Source: Cricetomys ansorgei (taxonomy: Eukaryota; Chordata; Mammalia; Rodentia; Nesomyidae). From it: 64,000 nt of DNA. Below the pieces are notes generated by a model, which had not been told where the DNA came from, searched no databases, and was given only the letters and a program-made list of their open reading frames with translations. Location of the stretch: positions 5,946,001 through 6,010,000 of the forward strand of contig JAMJFZ010004031.1 of assembly GCA_026225945.1 (NCBI GenBank), given 5' to 3'. The position numbers and the translations under genes are program-made. Positions 11,062 to 20,890 of this stretch are shown piece after piece. Within the stretch, counting starts at the first letter, position 1; the number at the start of each line of letters is the position of its first letter.

Positions 11062-12534
11062 CTGAAACAGAGAATACGCAGGAATGGAAAAGGCAGCAGG
11101 TGGCATCTTTAAGGACTGGCTCACAACGCATTTCAAAGGCGAGACAGACAACTTCGATTATCATCACACGACTACAAAACCAAAGACATGGGAGAACAAA
11201 GCTCTTAGACATGTATGTCACATTATTTGTGGGCAGTGAGGTGTAAGTCAGACTTCGGTAAAATAGAAGCATAGTACTCTAAGAAAATGTAGTTTTAGTA
11301 TATATTCTGTCTAATGAATTGAATTTTCAGGTTTTTCCCCCTTTCTCTTAACAAGAACCTGCTATGTAGACTGGCCTTTAACTTCCAATCCCACTACCTC
11401 TGCCTCCCAACGAGTCCTGGGATTATAGGTACTCACTACCAGGTCCAGCTTCAATTTTCTTATATAATATCAATATAAAAAAAAAACCCTAAAATTCTTA
11501 ATTCTTTGAAATTAAGAGCTTCTCGTATTATACCGAGCAGGAAACAATAAGAATCTGCTAGTGGAAAACTCTATAGTCAGCTAGCTGAGGAGTAAGGAAG
11601 GTGTTTACATGAAAACCAGCAGGATGGGACAGAGGGTCCAGACTACAGGCTGTCTATTTCATATTCCTTTGAGTGGATTTCAGCTCTGGGGACAGACTTC
11701 AATTAAGAGGGTGGTGCTGAAGGGAGGGAAAGATTTGTCCTGGAGTCCAGGAGCTTGTGACACAAACGAGAGGTTTTCACAACCTATCTACAATATTAAG
11801 CCATTTTGGGGGAAAACACAGTATCATATTCCTCTGTAAATCGAATGTACAGATTAGCTTTTACTGTCATCTTGACACTATCTAGGGCTACCTGGGAAGG
11901 GGAACCTCAAGAAATGCTTGGGCCAGACTGCCTGCTGACTGCCTGCGGGGAATGATGTGTAACTAATGCACCTTGCCTCTACTGCAAACATGAGGATGCA
12001 CGGAGAGAAGCAGGCCCTTAGGATGCAAGAACGTTTAAGAGAAAGAGACCTGGCGATGCATGAAGAAGAAACTTTAAGCATTTTGTAGCTCTGCTAGCAT
12101 CGATCCAAAGAGCAAAACCAGACCCTAGCCCGAGGAACTGTTGCTGTACAACAGGAAGTAGTGAGTCCTTTATTTTGTAAGAGTTAAAGTATTTTTTATG
12201 GTGAATGACTTTTATCAAGACGATACATTCTCGGGGGTCTATTTATTAAGATGCCGTTGGGTTTCAGACTCTAAAGTAACTAAAAAGGAGCGGCCGGGGA
12301 AGGTAAGGGGTCGTGAAGAGATTAAAGTGCCTGAGACACCTGAACAAAACATCACTGTGAAAACGATCACTGTACGATAAACGTGTATGCTAACAAAATT
12401 TTTTTTTTAAAACAAACAAAAAAAAAAATACAAGCTTCCTTCGACATAAACGATGTAAAAGTATCATGGATTAAAAAAAAAAAACACTTTAACAAAAACA
12501 CAGTAAACTTAACGAAACAGAAACATCATTTTAC
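11062..12534 (-). other. Rbm45: Rbm45 intron 5
   Basis: Bounded by GTAAAA and TTTCAG. Holds one old B1, a fragment at about 11.86-11.96 kb resembling a dispersed rodent repeat ('tactgtcatcttgacact'), and A-rich tracts around 12.40-12.49 kb close to the donor side. Confidence 0.85.
11335..11455 (-). repeat. B1 SINE, old
   Basis: Antisense B1 remnant with 'ctacctctgcctcccaac' and 'gagtcctgggattataggta'. Confidence 0.7.
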
Positions 12535-12720
12535 CATAATTTGAATAAGGATCTTGCTGAACCTTACAATACTCCAGTCCTGGGACTATGTCAAAAATGC
12601 TGAAGAGCTGCTCTTCCGTGAAGGGGACTTTTGACACGACTGACAGGCGTTTGGAGATCGCTTCCTGGCCTCTGCTGTCATTTTTGTCAAGACTTGAAAA
12701 TTCAGATGGTTGTTCTCCAA
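12535..12720 (-). CDS. Rbm45: Rbm45 coding exon 5 (first half of RRM3)
   Basis: Encodes the end of Val225 to the first base of Gly287 (186 bp). It carries the region between RRM2 and RRM3, described in the literature as the homo-oligomer assembly segment, followed by [20 protein letters not shown] (256-275), the start of RRM3. The donor is TATG then GTAAAA. The acceptor is odd: instead of a pyrimidine tract the 45 nt upstream are an alternating UG/UA-rich run ending in GATATAG. Confidence 0.95.
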
Positions 12721-12767
12721 CTATATCTATACACACATACACACATACACGTATATACACACATGTA
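12721..12767 (-). promoter_or_regulatory. UG-rich 3' splice region of Rbm45 exon 5
   Basis: In transcript orientation the sequence is a run of UGUGUGUAUA-type repeats directly before the acceptor AG, with almost no cytosine. UG repeats are binding sites for TDP-43 and CELF proteins. The regulatory role is inferred. Confidence 0.45.
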
Positions 12768-13588
12768 AAAATAAATCATTAAATTTTTACACAGTGAAAA
12801 TTCATGTAACCGCTTTGCACAAGGATAGTTAAAATGCACTGTATTGAACAAAACCACTATATTTTGTAGCATTCTTTTTAAAATATATTTTTGATTTGTT
12901 CTTTGAGAACTTCATAAATGAACACAACGCATTTTGGTCACATCCAGCCCCGTACTCTGTAGTACTGCAGTAGTCTTCAGCAGAGAACCGGTGACGAGAG
13001 AAGACAGCTTCTCTCGCTTCCTTACGCAGCTTCCACACGGAACTGCTACAGGCATGTCTAGTTAAATACCGCGGGAAGGAGCTCGGTACATAAAACCGTA
13101 AAATATGGCGGGAATTTATCTGAGGAGTTGTGCCAATGATATCCAGGGATTTGATTTCATCGTTCCCCCCTCACCCTTTTCCAGCTTCTACTCTTGATAT
13201 TCTCCTCCTGCAAACAAAACTTTAAAGTAGCACACTGAAGGGATATCTGGGGACAAGTTTCATACTTCTCATTGGTGATGCAAAAACAGAATTCACATAC
13301 AAAAATGAGTAGTAGTGACACTGGTTATGTAGACAATGTGCAGCTGGCTAGAGAAATCTGTGTTGGAAATAGATTAAGCAAAATAAGGCTTACGTATTAA
13401 GGACATTAGAAGTACTGGTCAATTTCTCAGGAAAACAAAACAAAACAAAAAAACCCAAAAACTACATATAAGATTTTCATTCACTGGGTAAGATTTTCAG
13501 GTTGCTGACAAGAGAATGCCTTGAAAACTAAATTAGATCACAGATACTGAATATGCTACTAATGTAAAGATGAAAGCAGTCCACTCAC

Positions 13589-13711
13589 CGAAGGGAAACA
13601 GATTTAATCGAGGTTCGTGCCCCAATGCCTCCTGCCTCAAGCTACTGTAGTAATCTTGTTCTGAGGACTCGGATACTTTGTTTTTAGGCTCAGCCAAGAG
13701 TGCTCTGAAAC
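13589..13711 (-). CDS. Rbm45: Rbm45 coding exon 4 (end of RRM2, linker)
   Basis: Encodes the end of Ser184 to the first base of Val225 (123 bp): [11 protein letters not shown] ends RRM2, and an acidic, serine-rich linker ([11 protein letters not shown]) leads on to [10 protein letters not shown]. Acceptor is CATTTTCAG; donor is TTCG then GTGAGT. Confidence 0.95.
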
Positions 13712-14194
13712 CTGAAAATGAAAATCCATCAATTTTCAAGCTTCATAGCAAATTTAAAATATTTGGTTTTGAGGGTCTGACTTAGATTTAGAAACATAAC
13801 TAACAAGGCAGAATCTGTATGGTGGCCACCTGCATCAGACCTACTCCTTTGCTTCACGGTAAAGGACAAAAAGTAAATGAGAAAGAAAACCAAGAACCCC
13901 AAGGAGAAGTCAACACAAACAAGAAAGGTTAGCGATGCTGTGCCACCCTTCCAAAAGTCAACCATTTGCCCAGTTTCCTTAGCATCAAAACTCACAGGGC
14001 ACCTTCACATTTAACCTAACACTAACATGCTTCCTTCATGTGCTTAGCATGTTTCCTTGAACGCTAACTTCCCTGTCTATATTTAAATTACATCTTCTAC
14101 ATCTCCGTCTACATTACATCTACAATCACAACAGCTCTGAAATTGGGCTCCTTGCTCTAGATCAAGGGGTCTTGTTCTTACTTAGGGGGAAGAG

Positions 14195-14415
14195 GGCTGG
14201 GGAGAGACCGTTCAGTTAGTCATGGAGATCTGAATTCAGATCTCCAACACCCACATATAAAGCTGGGTAAGGCCATGCGAGCCTATAATGCCAGTGTTGG
14301 AGAAGCAGAGACAGACCAGGCTAGCTAGCTGGTGGGCTCCAAGTTCAGTGAAAACTCCCCCATGCCCCCTAAAAAAACAAGGTACATAAGCTAGCCTCTT
14401 GCCTCCACGTACACC
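14195..14415 (+). repeat. B4/RSINE1 SINE
   Basis: tRNA-like head 'ggctggggagagaccgttca' followed by 'aagctgggtaaggccatgcg' and 'gcctataatgccagtgttgg', the composite arrangement of the B4 family. Confidence 0.65.
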
Positions 14416-14715
14416 CTCCCCAAAGCCCTATGTAAAATGGGAAGGTTTCACGAACTGTGTAAAACAAAATGTTTCCACATTATGTGTACACAGGTGCATT
14501 TCAAGGGCGCACAGCATTCACACTGTTCAACAGCTGCAAACATGATAAACCAGCTCGCCTGAGCTCAGTCAACCTTTATGGAGGAGCTTGTGAGTGTACA
14601 AGAGATTTGGAGGTGATGGAAAATAAGATATATTTTTTGTTTTCAATCTTTAAAATATTCTTCTGTTATTTATTTTCTAGGTCTTAGATAGTCAATATAG
14701 ATATATATTTCCCTT

Positions 14716-14885
14716 ATTCATTCATTCATTCATTCATTCATTTATTTATTCTTGAGGCAGGGTTTCTCTGTTGTAACTCTGGCTGTCCTGGAACTCACTC
14801 TGTAGAACAGGCTGACCTTGAACTCACCGAGATCCACCTGCCTCTGCCTCCCAAGTGCTGGGATTAAAGGTGTGTACCACCGCTT
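14716..14885 (-). repeat. B1 SINE with (TTCA)n tail
   Basis: Antisense B1 ('ggcagggtttctctgttgta', then 'gtgctgggattaaaggtgtg') preceded by a (TTCA)6 and (TTTA)n microsatellite grown from its A-tail. Confidence 0.9.
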
Positions 14886-15271
14886 GGTTAGAAATAAAAT
14901 TTTTAAATACAGGGCTACCATGTACTTCATTTATACCTTCGTCTTAGCATAGGATGTCAATAAAAGACTGACTGAGAAATTTAGAAGGACCTAAGAGGCA
15001 TCTAAGAATCCTACTAATCAACAGTAACTCTTTCTTGCATATATAGATTTTTATAACAGTCTAAAGCCCAATAATTTATTACACCTCTTACTTCCCAAGG
15101 TCAACTTACATATGAGGTCAAAAGATCCAATAATTTGTCACTGTAGCTTCAAATTAATTACTTGTGAGAGCAAATCTCATCAACCCCATCCTGAACTTGT
15201 ATGCTTCTTAGCATATTAACTCCTAGTTAGGGCTTAGGTTAAATAAGAATACACACAAAGAAGAAGACTTG

Positions 15272-15385
15272 CTAGGCGTTGTGGCTTATGCTTGTAAAGT
15301 CAGCACTTAGGAGGCTGAGCCAGGAGGATAACAGGTTCAAAGCTGGGCTGGGCTACATAGCAAGACTCTGTCTTTAGAAAACAAA
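15272..15385 (+). repeat. B1 SINE, diverged
   Basis: Sense B1: 'gctaggcgttgtggcttatg', then 'cttaggaggctgagccagga', ending 'aagactctgtctttagaaaa'. Confidence 0.75.
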
Positions 15386-15681
15386 CGAAAATTACTTTTT
15401 AAAACCTAAAAGGGTAAATCAGTTTTTAACATTTTAAATTACAAAATATTTTTAAAGCTCCAAACCTATTCAAATAGCAAGGCAAGTGTGCCCTGCACTC
15501 AGCTCGCTGCCTTGACAACTTAGTTGGTCATATTTCTCAAGACGGCTTCAGAGAATGATTGATTCATCAATCCAAAATGTTTTCAGCCTTGAAACATACA
15601 TAAACACTGACTACTTTTTTAGCCTTAGCAAAAATCTAGTAGAACAAGCTTTTATTTATAAGGACTTTTATCAAGGTTGAA

Positions 15682-15684
<3 letters not shown>

Positions 15685-15727
<43 letters not shown>

Positions 15728-15741
15728 TACACAGACACACA
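15685..15741. repeat. (CA)n microsatellite
   Basis: About 20 perfect CA units followed by degenerate CA-rich sequence, inside Rbm45 intron 3 (TG on the transcribed strand). Confidence 0.95.
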
Positions 15742-15953
15742 TTCTGGAGCCGGAAAGATGGCTCAATGGTTAGGAACACATGTTGCTTCTACAGATGACA
15801 TTACCTACACAGTGGCTCACAAGCATCTGTAACTTCAGTTCTAGGGGATCTGACATCTTCCTCTGGCCTCTGTAGGCACTGTACCCACATGGCCCACAGA
15901 CATACACGCAGGCACAACAACTATACACATAAAATAAAACTTAAAAAAAAAAA
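15742..15953 (+). repeat. B3 SINE abutting Rbm45 exon 3 donor
   Basis: Sense B3: 'ccggaaagatggctcaatgg', then 'ggatctgacatcttcctctg', 'gcctctgtaggcactgtacc' and 'acacataaaataaaactt', ending in A11 at 15943-15953. The tail stops 6 bp from the splice junction, so on the transcript the intron reads GTAAGG and then poly-U from the SINE tail. Confidence 0.85.
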
Positions 15954-15959
15954 CCTTAC

Positions 15960-16086
15960 TTCTGTCACAGTTTTCTATTGCTTGGGCAGCTTGTGATGGT
16001 TTTAAATATCGCACATAGCCCAAACCTTTACTTTCTCCAGTGACTTTATTCTTAATAATTCTGCAATATTCGATATCTCCATACAC
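15960..16086 (-). CDS. Rbm45: Rbm45 coding exon 3 (second half of RRM2)
   Basis: Encodes residues 142-183 plus the first base of Ser184 (127 bp). It contains the canonical RNP1 octamer KGLGYVRY (161-168) of RRM2 and the [12 protein letters not shown] helix. Acceptor is TTGTAG; donor is CAGAA then GTAAGG. The open frame that continues past the donor reads into a SINE and is not coding. Confidence 0.96.
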
Positions 16087-17338
16087 CTACAAGAGTTAGA
16101 AGAAACAACCTTAGCTTAGGGGGATTCAAAATTAATAACAGAAAAGATACTTCAAGATTTAAAGTTATACTTATTCGTGTCTTGTGCATGCAAACGAATA
16201 AATACTTCAAGGCTATGCCGACATTCTACACTGCTGATTTCACAGACAGTGAAGCTGAGCTTACAGAAATCAAATACCTTGCCTAAGCCACAGAGAAACT
16301 AAGCCTGGTGAGAAAGAAATTGTCTGCGGGACCTTGCTCAGTAGAAGGGGGTGGGCGAGGAGTCTGGAACTGGGATTCGTTATAGTTCTTTAGGTGTCTC
16401 TAACAGTTTCATGAATGACTGCATGCTCTTTTAAGGAACGGTTCAGAGCAAAACACAATGGTATACTCAGAAAATTAGTATGTTGTGAGGATCATGAATG
16501 ACATGTAGTGTTGGAAGACACATGGGATATAAACTCATGGTACACCATTTTGTGTGTATTTTACAAAATTTTCTTGTAAACAGTAAGTTAATTATTATAC
16601 ATTTAGATTAAGATGTTTTATTTTTCTCTTAGAGAAAGATAGGTAAACATTTTCTTACTACGAGACAAAGTATGGAATATACAATTTTGGAATCTGTTAT
16701 TTCTGAAGGTCAGCTCTCAACTGGAGTAAGGCAAAAGACATATGAAAATTGTTTCCTACTAGCTCTTTACTTGTTCGTTACCCACCCCCAACTCACATGG
16801 TTAAAATGCTGAACAGAAGAAAATATCACAAAAAAGTCCAGCTCCAAACAATTAAAACATTGTTGAGTAATTGCTGTGAAAGCCTACATACAGTCATTGT
16901 ATGCAGAGATTTAAAATTATCTTCAAAAGTCATTTCCTCTGATTAGTAGCTCAGAGCTATGTTTTCCCTAAATATGACCTGTGTAGAAGCCCAATTTTAG
17001 GACAAAACCACTTCAAGGAATAAACTTTCTGTGAATGAGTACAGTGTCAGCACAGCACAGGCCATGACGAGCATTGGCCAGCACGGGCCACGTGCTCGGG
17101 CCTGTGACTCAGTCTTCATGAAAGGTAAGAGAAGTGAGAACCAAGAGAGTGCTTTGAAGTTTTAAAGCCCAAAAGCAGGTTGTGGGGATAGAGTGGGTTT
17201 GAATCTTAGCGCCACCACCTCCTATCTGTGCAGTCTTAATGAAAATACTTCGGCTTTGCGGTCATCTCCCTACTGCTGTCCAGTTGTTGGTATCTGTACA
17301 ATGTTGAAGATGGAGCTATGACAAGAACACAGAAGTAC
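16087..17338 (-). other. Rbm45: Rbm45 intron 2
   Basis: Contains two weak MIR-like remnants: about 16.20-16.31 kb ('ttcacagacagtgaagctga') and about 17.19-17.27 kb. Otherwise unique. Confidence 0.85.
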
Positions 17339-17461
17339 CTTAAATTTCTCCCGCAGATCCTCTTCTGTATAGGTCTTTGGTATCATGACAAAGATTCTTG
17401 TGAGTTCTTCATCTTCCATATCTCTGTGACTTCCTGATGATCTGGACTGAGCAATGAAAAC
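17339..17461 (-). CDS. Rbm45: Rbm45 coding exon 2 (start of RRM2)
   Basis: Exactly 41 codons (residues 101-141), phase 0 at both ends. It finishes RRM1 with [11 protein letters not shown] and opens RRM2 with the RNP2 motif RIFVMIP (122-128) followed by EEDLREKFK. Acceptor is GTTTCTTAG; donor is TTTAAG then GTACTT. Because it is phase 0 and a multiple of three, skipping it would keep frame but destroy RRM2. Confidence 0.96.
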
Positions 17462-17619
17462 CTAAGAAACACATAAAGCCGTCCGGATGATGTTAACTAT
17501 GTATTCTTAGTCCTGAAGCGTATTTACTTTATAATACAACTCAAGTTAAAATTCAGTGTGATAGGGTCTTATTATTTACAAAAAGATTACAAAAAAGTAA
17601 TCTTTTTGTTTTTTCGTTT

Positions 17620-17780
17620 GCCTGTTTGTTTTGTTTTTCTAGACAGGATTTTCTCTGTGTGTTTCCCTGGCTACTTTGGAATTTGCTCTATAGCTTGGGC
17701 TGGCCTTGAACTCAGAGATCTGCCTGCCTCTCTGCTTCCTGAGTACTGGGATTAAAGGCGTGCACTACTACTACCTGGCC
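17620..17780 (-). repeat. B1 SINE
   Basis: Antisense B1 with 'ggccttgaactcagagatct' and 'gtactgggattaaaggcgtg'. Confidence 0.85.
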
Positions 17781-17879
17781 AAAAGTAATCTTTACTGCAG
17801 TGGTTTTTATTTATTTATTTATTTTAATTATATTACCAATACACTATTTTTCCAAATACAGTTCTAGCTTTGCATTTTT

Positions 17880-18435
17880 TGCTTTGTTTTGAGACAGGGT
17901 CTTACTATGTAACCCTGGCCATGGTGAAGCTCTATATTGTTAATAATGGCCCAAGGTTGATTTTTCTCATGACTATTTATTAAATCTTTGTTAGTATATT
18001 AAACACGAACCATGACAAATCTCAGGGATTCAATACCTGGGCGGCTTAGGCAGAGAGCTCACTCCATGGCCTCCTTCCACTGTGCTCCTCCTGCTTCTTC
18101 TCTCTCCTGGTTCTTCTTCCGCCCCAGCCCTAGGTGCTTTTTTCATCCCAAAATTCCTCCCTGTCTCCACCCAGCCCTTCAATATACAGATGAATGGAAC
18201 CTAACCTTCTTCTGCATTAATGTCCTGTTCCTATGGAGATCTGGGTGGCCACTCCCTTGATCAGCAGGTAGGAAGAGGATCCTCTGCTTGCCACAAGGCA
18301 TCAGAAAACACCCTTCCCCTTTCAGACCATACAGGAATATTATCCATAACTATGAAATATCCTACAACACTGTATGTAGACCAGGCTAGCTTTGGACTTA
18401 AAGACAGCCATCAGCTTCTGCCTTCTGAGTGCTTA
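17880..18435 (-). repeat. B1 SINE interrupted by ~440 bp
   Basis: 17880-17925 reads as the start of an antisense B1 ('gagacagggtcttactatgt'). At 18370-18435 the rest appears ('tatgtagaccaggctagctt', 'cagcttctgccttctgagtg'). The DNA between is a pyrimidine-rich segment of unknown family. Confidence 0.5.
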
Positions 18436-18639
18436 CTTTTGCATTTTTGACTACTAAGAACAGGTCACTGTTTGAAAGAATGCAAACTTTGTAGTTAGCC
18501 ACAGTGTTGCCTAAAGGTACATTATACACTTAATATAAAAATGTTCCATATCTTGTCTACTTGTTTCATCAGATGCTGACTATACAAAATCCGATTACGC
18601 ATTCATCTTTCTCCTAGTTCTGCCAGTAACACTCCAGAC

Positions 18640-18725
18640 TGAGGCTGCAGGGCAGCAGTAGAGGGCTTGTCTAGGACTTATGAAGCCATGGGTTAGATTC
18701 CCAGAGCCCCTCTCCCACCCCAAAA
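18640..18725 (+). repeat. ID-type SINE
   Basis: 'gcagggcagcagtagagggc' and 'gggttagattcccagagccc' correspond to the tRNA-Ala-derived A and B boxes of rodent ID elements. Confidence 0.55.
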
Positions 18726-18929
18726 TGTTACATGTATTTTGAAGCTCTATTATTGGCTTCATAAACACATGGGATTGCTATATGCTCATCTTTGTGAAAT
18801 TATGTATTGTATTCTACATACTGAAGTCCATCTTCGCTGATATGAGCTTTTAAAAAATTTCTACCACACAGTATCTTTATCTTTAAAATCTTTCCATTGT
18901 GTATATCACTTAGTTGGGTTTTGTTTTTG

Positions 18930-19060
18930 CTTTATAATACCCTCCTTTGAGGGAGGAACAGGGTCGTCCCATGTAGCCTAGGCTGGGTTTGAACTCAAGA
19001 TCTGCTTGCCTGAGCTTCCTGAGTGCAAGAAGTACAAGCATGTGCCACTATGCCTGGCAA
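18930..19060 (-). repeat. B1 SINE, old
   Basis: Antisense B1: 'gggtttgaactcaagatctg', then 'aagcatgtgccactatgcct'. Confidence 0.75.
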
Positions 19061-19506
19061 TAATCTCTTCCAAGAGGTATTTAGTTCACTTACATTCAAT
19101 ATAATTATTCATATAGTTGGGTTTAAGTCTAGACATTTTAACTGCTTTACTCTAACACTAAACTTTTAGAAAAGGTAGCATAATCACACTGATCTGCCTC
19201 CATGAGTATCCAAATGCTTTTACAGGGCAGCTGGAAAATTCACAAGAGGGTCTATTTTTCTAATACCGGCAGTTTAATTTTACTAAAACATTTATTAGGG
19301 AAGTGAATCTGAATCTAATTTGCTCTGTAGTACAATATTTGTTTCTCAATTTGTCTTGGTTTTACATTTTCCCAGAGGAATGTTAAAATCTGTGGCTAAG
19401 GTTGTAGAGTTGTTTATACAGCTATAACCATAATACTCTTAATAGATAATTCCACTTCTTATAACTTGAAATGACATAGATCACCTTACACACAATATCC
19501 CATGCT

Positions 19507-19508
<2 letters not shown>

Positions 19509-19552
<44 letters not shown>
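19509..19552. repeat. (TG)n(TA)n microsatellite
   Basis: About 17 TG units running into four TA units in Rbm45 intron 1. Confidence 0.95.
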
Positions 19553-19553
<1 letters not shown>

Positions 19554-19676
19554 TCCCTTTAAGGAGGGCAGTATATACTGAAGTATAAAAAACAAACATG
19601 GACAATGGAACACAGCATGGGGGAAGAAGCTCAGAGGACACTGAATATAGAAAACATTTAGGGCATTGTATATGTT

Positions 19677-19742
19677 TGTTTAAGAAAGAGAACACTGGAA
19701 CCAGGGAAAACAAAGTAGTTTTGCTCAGAAGACAAGCTTGTT
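19677..19742 (+). repeat. Left arm of 65-bp inverted repeat
   Basis: The reverse complement of this segment matches 20271-20335 with a single one-base indel ('aacaagcttgtct' versus 'aacaagctgtct'). The similarity stops sharply at both ends. The arms are 528 bp apart inside the Rbm45 pre-mRNA. Confidence 0.95.
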
Positions 19743-20091
19743 AGAGGTAAAGGACTCCAATTATAAGATAGCGTTAGAGATATATCTCTAGGAAGTGTAT
19801 TTCGAGTCATTTCTTCAATAATACCCCTTATCTGCCAAGCCCTACTGAAGGTATTAGTAGTAGAAATGGCCTACTCTAAGTTAATCTAGCCGATATGCCA
19901 GTAATGAAGTATCCAAAAGAGGATACAAGAGAAGCTCCAAGAAGATGCAAATACTAAAGAAAAATGAGATTTCAGGTAAAATGAGATCAGAGATGCCATC
20001 AGATCGCAAATTTCTAAATTTTAGAACCTAAAGTGTTTACAGTCTCTGATAAAGGACTGTTATCTATATAGGACATAGGAATCACCTAGTG

Positions 20092-20175
20092 CATGCCTTG
20101 TTCTTACAGTTTAACCCCCTTGTTTCCAGATACACAGCATCCCTGGTGCAGCAGAGTCAGGAGATACCCCAACCA
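20092..20175 (+). repeat. Diverged direct duplicate, copy 1
   Basis: 'agatacacagcatccctggt' and 'gcagcagagtcaggagatac' parallel 'agacacacagcatcaccagt' and 'gcagcaaaggggcgggagag' in 20772-20890. Confidence 0.6.
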
Positions 20176-20270
20176 ACAGTCCGTTACACTCATAAATGGT
20201 ATTTTTGTAAAACCAAAGCCAGACCCCCCCGCCCCCCCACCACAAACCCACCCCTACCGTTAACTATTAT

Positions 20271-20335
20271 AACAAGCTGTCTTCTGAGCAAAACTACTTT
20301 GTTTTCCCTGGTTCCAGTGTTCTCTTTCTTAAACA
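20271..20335 (-). repeat. Right arm of 65-bp inverted repeat
   Basis: Reverse-complement partner of 19677-19742; see that entry. Confidence 0.95.
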
Positions 20336-20771
20336 TGCTGCACTGTTTTCTAGGTTTGTCCCTTTCCAGTATGTAGCATAGCTTGTCACAAAAGAATTTT
20401 ACTTTGATAATCTTCTGGCTATAGGCATGGTACTGTATATTTTTTACAGATCCTTTGAGCTTTGTAAAAAGAAAGCACACGAGGTAAAACAAAAAAACAA
20501 AACCAACAAAAAAAAAACAAAAAAAAAAAAAAAAAAACCCTAAAAACTAAAACTAAATTATCTAGTTGTGAAGGTTGACCAAAGTTCCCGAGAGAGAGTA
20601 GGGTCAGAAAAGTCCTCGAAATAGATAGGGAGAGGGGTACAAGTAAATGGACTTAGTTATGGGACATCAGGGACAGCAGCGGCTGCCCTGTCCTTAGCTG
20701 TGGCCACCCAATCTGTTCCGAGAGAAGATGCTCCGATGCTCCTTTGGCCAGAGGTGGGGGATCCTCTCCTC

Positions 20772-20890
20772 CAATCCATGCCCAACCCACATGGTCAGCA
20801 GAGTTCAACCCCTTTCCTACCAGACACACAGCATCACCAGTGCAGCAAAGGGGCGGGAGAGACTCCAAAATCACGCGGCCGTTGCCCCCG
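20772..20890 (+). repeat. Diverged direct duplicate, copy 2
   Basis: Partner of 20092-20175; this copy lies at the edge of the CpG-rich promoter region, about 110 bp inside intron 1 from exon 1. Confidence 0.6.

Larger units (their letters stand above)
13712..15959 (-). other. Rbm45: Rbm45 intron 3
   Basis: Contains a B4/RSINE1, a B1, another B1, a (CA)n tract and a B3 SINE whose poly(A) tail touches the 5' splice site. No further exon is evident. Confidence 0.9.

Noticed and set aside
15841..15959. Coding continuation after Rbm45 residue 183
   Set aside because: It reads into the B3 SINE; the donor at 15959 and exon 4 phase restore the family sequence.
19422..19713. Minus-strand frames with (His-Thr)n
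   Set aside because: Translation of the (TG)n tract in Rbm45 intron 1; no splice or protein support.
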